Assembly: GCF_021608185.1 (NCBI RefSeq)
Contig: NZ_JAKIHN010000002.1
Location: 62,001-126,000 of the forward strand
Direction of reading: 5' to 3'
From: Flavobacterium anseongense
Lineage (GTDB): Bacteria; Bacteroidota; Bacteroidia; Flavobacteriales; Flavobacteriaceae
DNA length: 64,000 nucleotides
A program made the translations under genes and the position numbers. The notes under the pieces are model-generated. The model ran no database searches, was not told the DNA's origin, and saw nothing but the letters and a program-made list of their open reading frames with translations. Below, one piece after another: positions 7,526 to 17,360 of this stretch; positions within the stretch are counted from its first letter, which is position 1, and each line of letters starts with the position of its first letter.

Positions 7526-9106
7526 TTAATTTATGAGTGGGACTTTAATTATAAATGTGCTTCCTTTTCCTTTTTCGCTTTCTACAAATATTTCGCTGTT
7601 GTGATCGTCAACAATTCTTTTAACGTAGGCTAAGCCTAAACCATGACCTTTTACGTTGTGTAAATCTCCGGTATGCTCGCGATAGAATTTTTCGAATATT
7701 CTTTTTTGAGCTGCTTTCGACATTCCGGAACCTTGATCTTTAATTTTGATGATGACAAAATCTTTTACATTTTCTGTCTGAATATCAATTATTGGTTCTT
7801 CGGGCGAATACTTTATGGCATTATCCAAAATATTTACAATCACATTGGTAAAATGCACATCATTTAATAAAACCGAAGTTCGCGTTGCATCAAAATGTGT
7901 TGTTATTGTTCCGTTTCTGTCTTCTACAATTAAATTCACATGTTCAATAGCATCTTCAATTATCTCGTGAATATTGTTAGATTCTTTATTGATGTCTAAT
8001 TCTCTCTTTTCAAGTTTTGAAATTCTCAAAACATTTTCAACCTGCGCGTGCATTCTTTTGTTTTCATCTTTAATCATCTGCATGTATCGAAGTACTTTTT
8101 CCTTGTCTTCGATGACCTTCGGATTTTTCATAGCGTCTAACGCAAGGTTTATTGTTGCAATTGGCGTTTTGAATTCATGTGTCATGTTATTAATGAAATC
8201 GGTTTTGATTTCAGAAATCTGACGTTGCTTTATCAACTGATTTAATGCACTTGAATAAGCAATAACAATGATGAGTGTGAAAATGATTGACAAAATGCAA
8301 ATTCCAATCAATTCCGAAAACAGAAATTTTTTCTTTTGCGGAAACGTTAATAACAATTGGTATTTGTTATTACCATCATTATCAATAAAAATCGGAATAG
8401 AATAAGTTGATGATTTATCGTATCTAAAGTGTTCCGACTTTATTTTTGTTGCCAAGCCATTACTGTAAACATTGAATTCGAATGGAGTTTTAACACCATA
8501 TTCCTTAAGTTCCTCCGACAATAACTTTTGCATCATTTCGTTTGAAACTCTTTCCTGAATAGGTTTTACCGCTGCAATATCTTTATAAACAATTTCAAAT
8601 TGCGCGTTGTCTAATAAATCCAATCGTCCGGATTTTTCGATTTTGATATCCGGTGCAACCGTTTGTTTTATACTTGAATTATCAATATCATCATTGTAAA
8701 TCTCAGTTTTTCTTTTTGCTGTGTAATTTTTGAGTTTTACGCTGTCTAATTTTTTATCAAAGAACGAAGCAGAAATCCCGTAATCTTCGGAATTTATACT
8801 GTTTGAATATATTATGGTTTCGTTAGTTCTTGAATCGCGCTGATAGTAACCAAACTCCAAAAAATCACTTTTTTGTGGTGCTTTGCCTGTACTATCCTTT
8901 AGGCGATTATACATTTCGTAATAAGAATATTGCTCATTCTTTTGTAATTTAACGGCAACATTCCCAAGAACTTGTTTTACATGATACTTAAATTGTTCTT
9001 CATTATTCTCGAAAGATTTATCGAACCAATATACCTGAACAAGAATTATACCTATTAAGGATAAACTCATTAGAATAACCAGTAAGCGGAAAAACAATTT
9101 ATTCAT
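7526..9106 (-). CDS. Membrane sensor histidine kinase
   Basis: A 526-aa kinase with an N-terminal transmembrane helix (about 7-27), a periplasmic sensor region of about 230 residues without a recognisable fold, and a second helix (about 265-287). The HisKA domain has phospho-acceptor His310 in NNMTHEFKTP. The HATPase domain has the N box (NAIKYSPEEP), G1 (KDQGSGMS) and G2 (GHGLGLAYV). It lacks an obvious HAMP domain. It is the first gene of the pair and is separated from coaE by about 70 AT-rich bases likely to hold the promoter. Confidence 0.93.
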   Translation of the reverse strand: MNKLFFRLLVILMSLSLIGIILVQVYWFDKSFENNEEQFKYHVKQVLGNVAVKLQKNEQYSYYEMYNRLKDSTGKAPQKSDFLEFGYYQRDSRTNETIIYSNSINSEDYGISASFFDKKLDSVKLKNYTAKRKTEIYNDDIDNSSIKQTVAPDIKIEKSGRLDLLDNAQFEIVYKDIAAVKPIQERVSNEMMQKLLSEELKEYGVKTPFEFNVYSNGLATKIKSEHFRYDKSSTYSIPIFIDNDGNNKYQLLLTFPQKKKFLFSELIGICILSIIFTLIIVIAYSSALNQLIKQRQISEIKTDFINNMTHEFKTPIATINLALDAMKNPKVIEDKEKVLRYMQMIKDENKRMHAQVENVLRISKLEKRELDINKESNNIHEIIEDAIEHVNLIVEDRNGTITTHFDATRTSVLLNDVHFTNVIVNILDNAIKYSPEEPIIDIQTENVKDFVIIKIKDQGSGMSKAAQKRIFEKFYREHTGDLHNVKGHGLGLAYVKRIVDDHNSEIFVESEKGKGSTFIIKVPLIN

Positions 9107-9176
9107 TATACAAATTTAACATTTTAACATTTATACAATAAATACATTAACCAAACATTAACATCTTGTATATATA

Positions 9177-9764
9177 TTATTGATTTTTCAATGATTTGAG
9201 GATTTCATTGATTTGTTTTTTAGTAGAGTCAATTGATAGATTATGAATTACATAATCACTTTTTCCAATTCGCTGCTCATCAGTCCATTGGTTTTGTATT
9301 CTTTTTAAAACAGCTTCCCTATCCGTTTTATCTCGATCAATTACCCGTTGAAGTCGGGTTTCTAAAGGAGCAGTTACTGTAATTACAGCATCGCAATATT
9401 TATAGCTTCCGGATTCAAATAAAATAGCAGCTTCTTTGACTACAAAAGGGAAATTTTCATGCTTTTTAACCCAAGCATCAAAGTGTTTTTTTACTTCAGG
9501 ATGCACTATACTATTTAGCTTTTGCAGCTTTTCAGGATTGTTAAAAACAATTTGTGCCAGTTTAGTACGATTAAGGGTTCCGTTTTCTACAACTTCTTTT
9601 CCAAATGAGGAACTTATTTTATTAATTATTTTATTAGAAGTCATTAATTCTCTGGCTTCATCATCAGCAATATATACCGGAATTCCCAATGATTTGAGAT
9701 ACTCAGCAACCATTGTTTTTCCGCTTCCGATACCGCCTGTTAATCCGATTATTTTTGTCATCAC
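9177..9764 (-). CDS. coaE: Dephospho-CoA kinase
   Basis: A 195-aa P-loop kinase for the last step of CoA synthesis. The Walker A motif GLTGGIGSGKT lies at residues 7-17, followed by the IADDEAR segment and VIDRDKTDREAVLKRI in the lid. Its start overlaps the end of the upstream glycosyltransferase by 4 bases, so the two may be coupled. ATG at either the first or second codon is possible (MMTKIIG). Confidence 0.95.
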   Translation of the reverse strand: MMTKIIGLTGGIGSGKTMVAEYLKSLGIPVYIADDEARELMTSNKIINKISSSFGKEVVENGTLNRTKLAQIVFNNPEKLQKLNSIVHPEVKKHFDAWVKKHENFPFVVKEAAILFESGSYKYCDAVITVTAPLETRLQRVIDRDKTDREAVLKRIQNQWTDEQRIGKSDYVIHNLSIDSTKKQINEILKSLKNQ

Positions 9765-10762
9765 TTTATTTTAAAAAATAGTTCAGGAAAAGCTATTTCG
9801 GGTTTTTGTTTTAACAGACTTATTTTAATGAATGAATTTAGAAAACCTAAACCATATCCATAAAATTGTTTGCAAACCGCTACCATTGATAATAATCCAA
9901 TCTTAAGGCTTTTGGTTTCAATTGTCGCAACTACAAATAAAATTATAAAATAAAATATATAGCAAAACAGTGGCCATTCAATTCCAAAAAAGAATACAAG
10001 CATCGCACTGAACAATCCCAGGATAAAAAAGCTTGGAAAGAAAAAAGTAAGCTTGCTATATTCGGGATACCAACTATTTAAAATCGGACGTGCTTTGCCA
10101 AATTTGGTTACCTGCAATAAAAATTTATCCCAATCTATTCTTCGCTTGTGATACACAAATGCTTTTGGGAAAAGTCTTGTTTTGTAACCTAATTTCCATA
10201 ATCGAATACTTAAATCCGGATCTTCGCCTGGATGAATATTTCCAAAACCATTTGAATCTTCAAAAGCTTTTTTAGAAATTCCCATATTAAAACTTCGAGG
10301 TTGGAATTTGGTTAATTTTTCCGAACCGCCACGAATTCCGCCTGTTGTTAAAAAAGAAGTCATAGCAAAATTTATTGCCTTCTGAATATCCGAAAACGAA
10401 TCTAAAGCGGCATCAGAACCACCAAAACAATCGACATATTTCTGAGTCAATTCTTTATCAACCTCAGAAAGATATTGTTTTGGAATAATACAATCTGAAT
10501 CAAAGATGATAAAGTAGTCTCCTTTAGCTACTTTCATTCCGTAATTTCTAGAATCACCCGGGCCTGAGTTTTCTTTAAAATAATAAGATATGTTCAGTTT
10601 TTCTTTGAAATTTTCTACTTCTTCTTTACAAGTTATAGAAGAGCCGTCTTCAACGATTACAATTTCATATTCTTTATTATAATCAGAAATCAAAAGACTT
10701 TCCAATAGTTCTTTAATTTCATCGGGTCTATTATAAACAGGAATAATTATTGAAATATACAT
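9761..10762 (-). CDS. Glycosyltransferase family 2, membrane-associated
   Basis: The chosen start gives 333 aa beginning MYISIIIPVYNRPDEI, the standard first strand of GT-A enzymes. The frame reaches 19 residues further upstream (to 10819), but those residues are not family-like. Visible motifs are VEDGSS (nucleotide binding), FDSDCIIP (the DxD-type metal site) and HPGEDPDLSIRLWKLGY, with the ED catalytic segment. Two or three hydrophobic helices follow at about 235-300. It likely adds a sugar to an envelope glycan or lipid; donor and acceptor are unknown. Confidence 0.9.
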   Translation of the reverse strand: MYISIIIPVYNRPDEIKELLESLLISDYNKEYEIVIVEDGSSITCKEEVENFKEKLNISYYFKENSGPGDSRNYGMKVAKGDYFIIFDSDCIIPKQYLSEVDKELTQKYVDCFGGSDAALDSFSDIQKAINFAMTSFLTTGGIRGGSEKLTKFQPRSFNMGISKKAFEDSNGFGNIHPGEDPDLSIRLWKLGYKTRLFPKAFVYHKRRIDWDKFLLQVTKFGKARPILNSWYPEYSKLTFFFPSFFILGLFSAMLVFFFGIEWPLFCYIFYFIILFVVATIETKSLKIGLLSMVAVCKQFYGYGLGFLNSFIKISLLKQKPEIAFPELFFKIK

Positions 10763-10840
10763 GACATAAATTTTACTTCGTACAATTTGTTTGGTATTAA
10801 AAACGAGTCTCGGTAACAAAGATAAGTTTTATACAAAAGA

Positions 10841-10867
10841 AAAACCACCTAAAAATTAGGTGGTTTT
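10841..10867 (-). terminator. Terminator after the T9SS-secreted protein
   Basis: A perfect 12-bp stem (AAAACCACCTAA at 10841-10852 with its complement at 10856-10867) and a 3-nt loop. On the minus strand it is followed by a T run. It lies 23 bases past the stop codon at 10890. Confidence 0.88.
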
Positions 10868-10889
10868 AATTATAAAAAAGGAAATCTAA

Positions 10890-13800
10890 TTATTCTTTAA
10901 TAACCTTAATAGTTTTTACCTGATCATTAGATGTTACTCTAACCATGTAAGCTCCATTTGGTAGATTTGACATATCAATGTGAGCATCGTTAGCATTAAT
11001 AATAGTAGAACTTACTTTTTGTCCTAATAAATTATATACTTCAACATTTGAAATCTCTTGGTTATAAGATAAGTTCAAAATGTTTTTTACAGGGTTTGGA
11101 TAGTAAGTAAAACTACTACTATCAAAAGAACCGTTTCCTAACCCATCATCCGTAATTGATAAATCATAACTACCGCGAGAGGCTGGACTCGTTGAGAATA
11201 CTCTTAGATAATATGTTCCAATACTCAATCCTGTTAAACTCGTAGCTGCTCCTGTTGTTGTACAAGATCCGTTAACCTGCGTTAATGCACCGCAAGTACC
11301 TGAATATAGTGCGAAACCTGCAGCCCCTGTTTGATTAGCAAGAGTAATAGTTACATCTGTAACAGAACCACTATCGAACCAATACCAAGTGTCATAATAT
11401 GTTCCAAACATATTTCCACAACTTGGATAGGCAGTACCCAAACTAGCAGAAGAACATGAATTATTAGCTCCGGTAATTGGAGTTCCTATTGTTACTTGTG
11501 TAGCAGTTGAACATTCATCATTTGTAGTAGCTGGTGTACAAGCAGCAACACAACTAACGCTTAATTCAAAATTGATAGGATTTGTACCTGGAGTAAAAGT
11601 ATATGAATATACTAAAATATAATAATCAGTACCGGCAACTGTGCTAAATGTAACAACAGAAGCTAATGTATTTGTTGCACAACCCGCAGCTTGAGCATCA
11701 TCATTACCACCAATACAAGTAAGAGCACCACAAGTACCACTGTAAACAGCAATTCTTGAATCACCTGTAGTGATAGTTGGAGAACATGTAGTTACTGTTA
11801 CATCGCTTCCATCACCTACATACTTATACCAAACACCAGGTGTGTTTTGTGTTGTTACTCCTGAAATACCACAAACAGGCATGTTTTCATTTGTAGCCAA
11901 TGCAGTTGTCCCTGCTGTTGTAGATCCACAAGTTACAGTTACGGCATCTGAACAATCATCATTTACCGGTGGTTGAGGAGGTGATGCACAAGTTATATCC
12001 ATAGTAAATGCACCTACACTTCCAACATTCCAACCTTCAACAGTAATATAGTAAGTAGTTGTTCCATCAGAATCAAAACTTACTCTGGAATTTAATGTAT
12101 CAGATACACAAGTACTGTCGTCATCATTACCTGCTACTAAAGTTAAGCTACCAGAAGTTCCAGTATAAACCAATACAGATGTATCATAAGATGATCCACA
12201 AAGATTAACTGTTACTGTTTGAGGAGTACCACTTCCTGTAAAGGAATACCAAACATTTGGCGCATCTAAATCGGCAGTAAATCCATCAGGAGCATTATCC
12301 TCATCTAATGTAGCAGATGTTGTATCTCCTGTATAAGTATTTCCACAACTTACTGCAGTAGGAGTTGCAAAATTATCATTAGCTGGTGCTGGCAATGCTT
12401 CAACAGTTAACACTCCACTAGGATGTGTGGTTCCGTCCCAAAAACCATTATTTAGTCCACCATACACATATGGTCCATCATTTAAAGAGAATCTTGTGGC
12501 ATAATCATAAGTTCCTGGCGCTAAAGTAGCTCCAATACTTGCCTGATATTCATCATTGTTACTAATGTGACCTGAATTCCAAGTTGCTACTGTCCAATCT
12601 GTCCATGTACTTGGATCTGTTCCGGTTGCGCCGGTACCAACCCAAGCCAAAATACCTGGAGCCTGACCGTCAATATTTGGAACAACATCTGTTAAACCAC
12701 CTTCATAAACTTGACCATAAACAGTTATACTTCCTCCTTGCGTGATTGTTTCAGCAGCAGGGAATTGTAAGTTAGCCCAATCAGGAGTATCTGTTGGTTG
12801 TGGTTCTGTTGTGAAACTCCAAATAGTACATCCTGTAGCAGCACCTGCAGCATTTCTTGGTATAATTTGCCAGTAGATAGTAGTACTATATGCTCCAATA
12901 GGTCCAACACCAGTAATAGATGTCGCTGCAATATTTCCTTCAAATACTAAATTTCCACTATCCGTTCCTGAATAGAGATCGTAAGATGTTGCTGGTTCAC
13001 CTGTTGTAGGTGCATCCCAAGAAATATCAAAAGTTGCAAATGCAGGAACAGTTGTGCTTCCGTCTGCAGGAGTTGGATTTGATGCACATTCCGGTACCGT
13101 TAAAGCAGTAGTACAAACAATTCTTCTTTCTCTGTTAGTATTTTGAGTGCCACAGGTAGAATTTGTGTGGAAATAAACTCTAACTACACCGTCAGCATTT
13201 GGCGCGTAGCTTACACTACCTATTCCTACTGCCAAAACGGTTAGACCATCAGCTGATGCTACCGTTAAATAGTCAGTAGCTACAGAACTTGAAAAAACAT
13301 AATCATTAGTATCAAAAACATTGATGTTTGAATACTCTCCTGCCCATGAATCTGTAGCAACAACATTAACCGTTGTTCCATCACAAACCGGCACATCATA
13401 TGTAGCTGCAGGATATAATGTTCCTGTTAAACATGGAGTACCGCAAATTACAGATGTTTCTCTGTCAACATCTTCAGTACCACATGCCGAATCGGTATTT
13501 ATATACACTCTAATATCTCCTGTAACAGTTGATACCCAACTTAGTGGAGTTGTACCAGAAGTGACTGCTGTTGTTCCGCTGTCAGTACTTACAGTTAAAT
13601 AATCAGTAGCGACTGAACTTAAGAATCTATATACCTCACCACTTGTTACAGTAACAGTAAAATAATCACCTGCCCAAGAATCTGTAGCAACTATTGTCGG
13701 TGTAACCCCGTCACAAAGTCCTGGTACAGTCACATTAGAAGGATACTCAAATCCTGTTAGACAAGGAGCAAGTGCTGTTACACTTAAAGTATAATCTTCT

Positions 13801-14309
13801 GCTTGACCATATCCAGCTCCAGTTTGACATGAGGTTCCGAAAGCATTATATCGCTTGATTACCCTCATTCTCGTATTTCCACCTAAAGCGGTTCCGGGAA
13901 CTGTTATATTTCCAACTAATTCAATAGCGTCAACACCAGTTGAATTAACAATGTTTCCGATGTCATAAGATTCACCGGCGTCTGTAAAAACATTGTTTTG
14001 GTTCCAATCAATGTATACTCTAAGTCTTGTGGTAAAATTTCCATCCGTGTTACCTTTTAGAGTAATTGGATAAGTTGTTCCGGCACTTACGTTTCCAACA
14101 ATTGCAGTATAATCTTCGTGTGCAATAATTGTCGTGCCATTGTTAGCTCCTACCGTAGCAGAACTGGTTTGATTGATACCAGCAAAATTGACCAAAGTTA
14201 TCGGTTCAACATTACTTGTAAATGTCATTGGTCCACAATAGGGCGCAGGAAACTGTGCAAACCCCGAAAATGTGACCAGAAGCATTAATGCTAATGTAAT
14301 TTTTTTCAT
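10890..14309 (-). CDS. Large multidomain secreted protein with T9SS sorting domain
   Basis: A 1139-aa protein. It has a signal peptide (about 1-18, ending GFAQ), then a GEVED-like domain (about 60-175, with IDWNQNNVFTDAGE and GQAEDYTLSV). Two tandem repeats of about 110 aa start at residues 183 and 293, each beginning CLTG and carrying ATDSWAG and SVATDYLTV. A fibronectin-III-like segment (about 405-500) is next, and three pre-peptidase-C-like domains follow, each opening with NDNF/NDDC/NDEC (about 645-1050). The last ~75 residues are a type-A Por secretion tail (YYPNPVKNILNLSY, YNLLGQKV, LPNGAYMVRV, KTIKVIKE). It is probably exported by T9SS and displayed on the surface or released. No catalytic domain is recognisable; adhesion is the likely role. 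Confidence 0.9.
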   Translation of the reverse strand: MKKITLALMLLVTFSGFAQFPAPYCGPMTFTSNVEPITLVNFAGINQTSSATVGANNGTTIIAHEDYTAIVGNVSAGTTYPITLKGNTDGNFTTRLRVYIDWNQNNVFTDAGESYDIGNIVNSTGVDAIELVGNITVPGTALGGNTRMRVIKRYNAFGTSCQTGAGYGQAEDYTLSVTALAPCLTGFEYPSNVTVPGLCDGVTPTIVATDSWAGDYFTVTVTSGEVYRFLSSVATDYLTVSTDSGTTAVTSGTTPLSWVSTVTGDIRVYINTDSACGTEDVDRETSVICGTPCLTGTLYPAATYDVPVCDGTTVNVVATDSWAGEYSNINVFDTNDYVFSSSVATDYLTVASADGLTVLAVGIGSVSYAPNADGVVRVYFHTNSTCGTQNTNRERRIVCTTALTVPECASNPTPADGSTTVPAFATFDISWDAPTTGEPATSYDLYSGTDSGNLVFEGNIAATSITGVGPIGAYSTTIYWQIIPRNAAGAATGCTIWSFTTEPQPTDTPDWANLQFPAAETITQGGSITVYGQVYEGGLTDVVPNIDGQAPGILAWVGTGATGTDPSTWTDWTVATWNSGHISNNDEYQASIGATLAPGTYDYATRFSLNDGPYVYGGLNNGFWDGTTHPSGVLTVEALPAPANDNFATPTAVSCGNTYTGDTTSATLDEDNAPDGFTADLDAPNVWYSFTGSGTPQTVTVNLCGSSYDTSVLVYTGTSGSLTLVAGNDDDSTCVSDTLNSRVSFDSDGTTTYYITVEGWNVGSVGAFTMDITCASPPQPPVNDDCSDAVTVTCGSTTAGTTALATNENMPVCGISGVTTQNTPGVWYKYVGDGSDVTVTTCSPTITTGDSRIAVYSGTCGALTCIGGNDDAQAAGCATNTLASVVTFSTVAGTDYYILVYSYTFTPGTNPINFELSVSCVAACTPATTNDECSTATQVTIGTPITGANNSCSSASLGTAYPSCGNMFGTYYDTWYWFDSGSVTDVTITLANQTGAAGFALYSGTCGALTQVNGSCTTTGAATSLTGLSIGTYYLRVFSTSPASRGSYDLSITDDGLGNGSFDSSSFTYYPNPVKNILNLSYNQEISNVEVYNLLGQKVSSTIINANDAHIDMSNLPNGAYMVRVTSNDQVKTIKVIKE

Positions 14310-14357
14310 GTAGTTAATGTTTTAAAGTTAATTGCCATAAAAGTATGTATAAATAAA

Positions 14358-14384
14358 AAAACTCACAAATAAATTGTGAGTTTT
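14358..14384 (-). terminator. Terminator after fabV
   Basis: An 11-bp stem AAAACTCACAA/TTGTGAGTTTT (14358-14368 with 14374-14384) and a 5-nt loop lie downstream of the fabV stop. A T run follows on the minus strand. Confidence 0.85.
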
Positions 14385-14414
14385 AAACTAGAGTTATTAA
14401 ATAAATATCAACAA

Positions 14415-15608
14415 TTAACTTTCGATACTTTTTATCATTGTCAATTCATTAGAATCGGCAGCATAATCAACATTGGTAAATCCAAAACCAAATAGATTGA
14501 GAAAATCTTGTTTGTAACCTGCCAAATCACCTATCTCGCTTAAATTTTCTGTAGTAGCTTTTGCCCATAATGCTTTTATTCTTTCCTGAATATCGTCACG
14601 CATTTCCCAATCGTCAATTCTGATTCTGCCTTTCTCATCGGTTGGCACATCATTTCCTGTATAAAGTCGTTGTTCAAATAATCTTTGGATTTGTTCGATA
14701 CAACCTTCGTGAACGCCTTCTGCTTTCATGATTTTATACAATAAAGAAATATATAGTGGAATGACCGGAATAGCAGAACTGGCTTGAGTTACCAAAGCTT
14801 TATTTACAGACACATAAGCTTTTCCGTTTATAGCTTTTAAATCGTCTGTAATTTTGAATGCTGTTGCTTCCAAATCATCTTTGGCGCGTCCAATTGTTCC
14901 TTTTCTGTAAACGGCTTCGGTAACTTCAGGACCGATATAAGAATAAGCGATAGTTGTTGCTCCGTTGGCTAAAACTCCAGCATCTTTTAAAGCATCTATC
15001 CACATTTTCCAATCTTCACCTCCCATTACAACAACAGTGTTATCAATATCTTCCTGATTCGCAGGTTCAATACTGACTTGTGAAACAAGTCCGGTATGAA
15101 AATCAACTGTTTTATTTGAAAAAGTCTGACCAATAGGTTTTAATACCGAACGATGCAAAACACCTGTTACAGGATGCAGACGAACAGGTGAAGCTAAACT
15201 GTAAATTACCATATCAACCTGACCTAAATCGGCTTTAATCAAGTCGATAGTTTGTTGTTTTATTTCATTTGAAAATGCATCTCCATTAATGCTTTTGGCA
15301 TACAAACCTGCTTTTTGGGCTTCTGTTTCAAAAGCAGCAGAATTGTACCAACCCGGAGTTGCTGTCTTTCCTTCTGTTGGTGGTTTTTCGAAGAAAACTC
15401 CAATTGTACCGGCATCTGAACCAAAAGCACTTGTTATTCTTGATGCCAAACCAAAACCGGTTGAAGCTCCAATAACTAATACTTTTTTAGCGCCATCAAT
15501 ATGTCCTTTTGATTTTACATATTCGATTTGATTTTTAACATTTTGGGCACAACCTTCCGGATGAGCTGTCAAACAAATAAATCCCCGCATTCTTGGTTCT
15601 ATAATCAT
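14415..15608 (-). CDS. fabV: trans-2-enoyl-CoA/ACP reductase, FabV/TER type
   Basis: A 397-aa enzyme matching the usual length of FabV/TER. It has the N-terminal LTAHPEGCAQNVKNQI, the dinucleotide-binding VLVIGASTGFGLASRI and the family's Tyr-x8-Lys active site in VYRKGTIGRAKDD. It reduces trans-2-enoyl thioesters with NAD(P)H at the end of the fatty-acid elongation cycle or in butyryl-CoA formation. A -7 box (TACTTTTG) lies 37 bases upstream. Confidence 0.96.
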   Translation of the reverse strand: MIIEPRMRGFICLTAHPEGCAQNVKNQIEYVKSKGHIDGAKKVLVIGASTGFGLASRITSAFGSDAGTIGVFFEKPPTEGKTATPGWYNSAAFETEAQKAGLYAKSINGDAFSNEIKQQTIDLIKADLGQVDMVIYSLASPVRLHPVTGVLHRSVLKPIGQTFSNKTVDFHTGLVSQVSIEPANQEDIDNTVVVMGGEDWKMWIDALKDAGVLANGATTIAYSYIGPEVTEAVYRKGTIGRAKDDLEATAFKITDDLKAINGKAYVSVNKALVTQASSAIPVIPLYISLLYKIMKAEGVHEGCIEQIQRLFEQRLYTGNDVPTDEKGRIRIDDWEMRDDIQERIKALWAKATTENLSEIGDLAGYKQDFLNLFGFGFTNVDYAADSNELTMIKSIES

Positions 15609-15644
15609 GTGATGTGTATTTTATGTTAGTTTTTTATTGTGTTA

Positions 15645-15652
15645 CAAAAGTA
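15645..15652 (-). promoter_or_regulatory. Probable -7 box for fabV
   Basis: The minus-strand sequence TACTTTTG fits the Bacteroidetes sigma-A -7 consensus TAnnTTTG. It lies 37 bases before the fabV ATG, inside the short gap after recN, so fabV can be transcribed separately from recN. No convincing -33 TTTG was located. Confidence 0.45.
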
Positions 15653-15665
15653 ATGAATTAGCATT

Positions 15666-17318
15666 TCAATTTAGCAATGCTTTAGCATGATTAACGGCGG
15701 AATCTGAAATATCTTTACCGGAAAGCATCTCAGCAATTTCGATGATTCTTTCATCGCTGTTTAATAATTTCAATTCCGAAACGGTATTTTCTCCCAATAC
15801 AGTTTTGAAAACTTTGTAATGATTTGCACCTTTCGCAGCAATCTGTGGAAGATGTGTTATCGCAAAAACCTGCATCGTTTTACTCATGTCTCGCATAATC
15901 TCTCCCATTTTGTTGGCAATTTCACCCGAAACACCAGTGTCAATTTCGTCAAAAATAATTGTTGGCAGTTTTGAATATAGAGATAAAATTGATTTTACAG
16001 CCAACATAATTCTAGACATCTCGCCTCCTGAAGCCACCTTTTTCAGTAAACCAAAATCGGTTCCTTTATTGGCAGAAAACAAAAACTGAAGCGTGTCTTT
16101 TCCGTTATTGTGATAAGTTTCAGAAGCAATAATTTCGATTTTAAATCGAACATTCGGCATGCCTAATTGATTGAGTATTTCAATAAGTTTTTCACTTAAA
16201 TTCGGAACTGCTTCTCTCCTACTTTGGCTTATTTTTGAAGCAATTGTATCTAAATGCAATTCGAAATCTTTGATGCTGCTTTCTAGTTTTGCAATTTCGT
16301 CTTCTAAAGCAGCAACCGAAACAACTTTAGTTTCTAAATCGGTTTGAATTTGGATTAATTCTTCAACGGTTAAAACGTTGTGCTTTTTCTGGAGATTGTA
16401 AATCAGTTGCAGTTTCTGATTGATGGCTTCGAGCTTTTCAGGATCATTAAAAACCAAATCCGATTCTCGATTTAATTCTTTGACGATATCATCAAATTCG
16501 ATTAAAATACTGTTGGTACGTTCAAAAAGCGATTGATATTCGGTCGAAAAAGCAGTGTTTTTTTGAAGTGCCGCTTTGAATTCTTTTAAATTTTTTAAAA
16601 TCCCAAATTCTTCTTCAGTTGCTATTGACAAAAGTTTATCCAGATTTTCTTTTATGAATTCAACATTGCTTAATGCCTGATATTGCTGCTCTAATTCTTC
16701 TAATTCGCCTTCTTTTAAATTGGCAGATTCTAATTCATTATACAAAAACTCATTATAATCTTTCTCTTTTAAAATGGAAGAAAAGGCATTTCTTTTAGAT
16801 TCTAAAGTCGATTTTGCAGCACGGTATTTTTTCAAACCGGATTGAAATTCAATAAGCAACTCCTGATTAGCAGCAATTGCATCAATGATTTTGAATTGGT
16901 ATTCTTCTTCCGATAGTTCTAAAGTTTGATGTTGTGAATGGACATCTATCAAAAAAAAACTTAAATCCTGCAATTGCTGAAGATTAACCGGACTATCATT
17001 TACAAACGCTCTCGATTTTCCCGAAGGAAGAATTTCTCTTCGAATGATTGTTTCCTGTTCATAATCTAAGTCATTAGCTTCGAAAAAAGATTCCAAATCG
17101 TAAGTTCCGATAGAAAAATTAGCTTCAACAATACACTTTTCGTCTTTATTTTTAAGTGAAGTTAAATCGGCTCGCTTTCCTAATACCAAACCTAATGCAC
17201 CTAGAAGTATCGATTTCCCTGCTCCGGTTTCGCCTGTTATAATTGAAAAACCATTCGAAAAATCGATATCTAATTTTTCTATCAGGGCGAAATTTTCAAT
17301 GGATAACGATGTAATCAT
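15666..17318 (-). CDS. recN: DNA repair protein RecN
   Basis: A 550-aa SMC-like ATPase. Walker A is in GETGAGKSILLGALGLVLGKRAD near residue 30. Two long coiled-coil arms occupy about 150-350. The C-terminal ABC half carries the signature KKVASGGEMSRIMLA and Walker B FDEIDTGVSG. It acts in double-strand-break repair. It is the last gene of a conserved Bacteroidota cluster (bamD-rpoZ-coaBC-porD-recN) all read on the minus strand. Confidence 0.97.
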   Translation of the reverse strand: MITSLSIENFALIEKLDIDFSNGFSIITGETGAGKSILLGALGLVLGKRADLTSLKNKDEKCIVEANFSIGTYDLESFFEANDLDYEQETIIRREILPSGKSRAFVNDSPVNLQQLQDLSFFLIDVHSQHQTLELSEEEYQFKIIDAIAANQELLIEFQSGLKKYRAAKSTLESKRNAFSSILKEKDYNEFLYNELESANLKEGELEELEQQYQALSNVEFIKENLDKLLSIATEEEFGILKNLKEFKAALQKNTAFSTEYQSLFERTNSILIEFDDIVKELNRESDLVFNDPEKLEAINQKLQLIYNLQKKHNVLTVEELIQIQTDLETKVVSVAALEDEIAKLESSIKDFELHLDTIASKISQSRREAVPNLSEKLIEILNQLGMPNVRFKIEIIASETYHNNGKDTLQFLFSANKGTDFGLLKKVASGGEMSRIMLAVKSILSLYSKLPTIIFDEIDTGVSGEIANKMGEIMRDMSKTMQVFAITHLPQIAAKGANHYKVFKTVLGENTVSELKLLNSDERIIEIAEMLSGKDISDSAVNHAKALLN

Positions 17319-17360
17319 GTTCAGAAAATGAAGAAAAAGTGTAAGTAGTAAATGTACTAA

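Noticed and set aside
10763..10819. 19-residue N-terminal extension of the glycosyltransferase
   Set aside because: The GT-A strand ISIIIPVYN starts immediately after the internal ATG; the extension is AT-driven and unlike the family.
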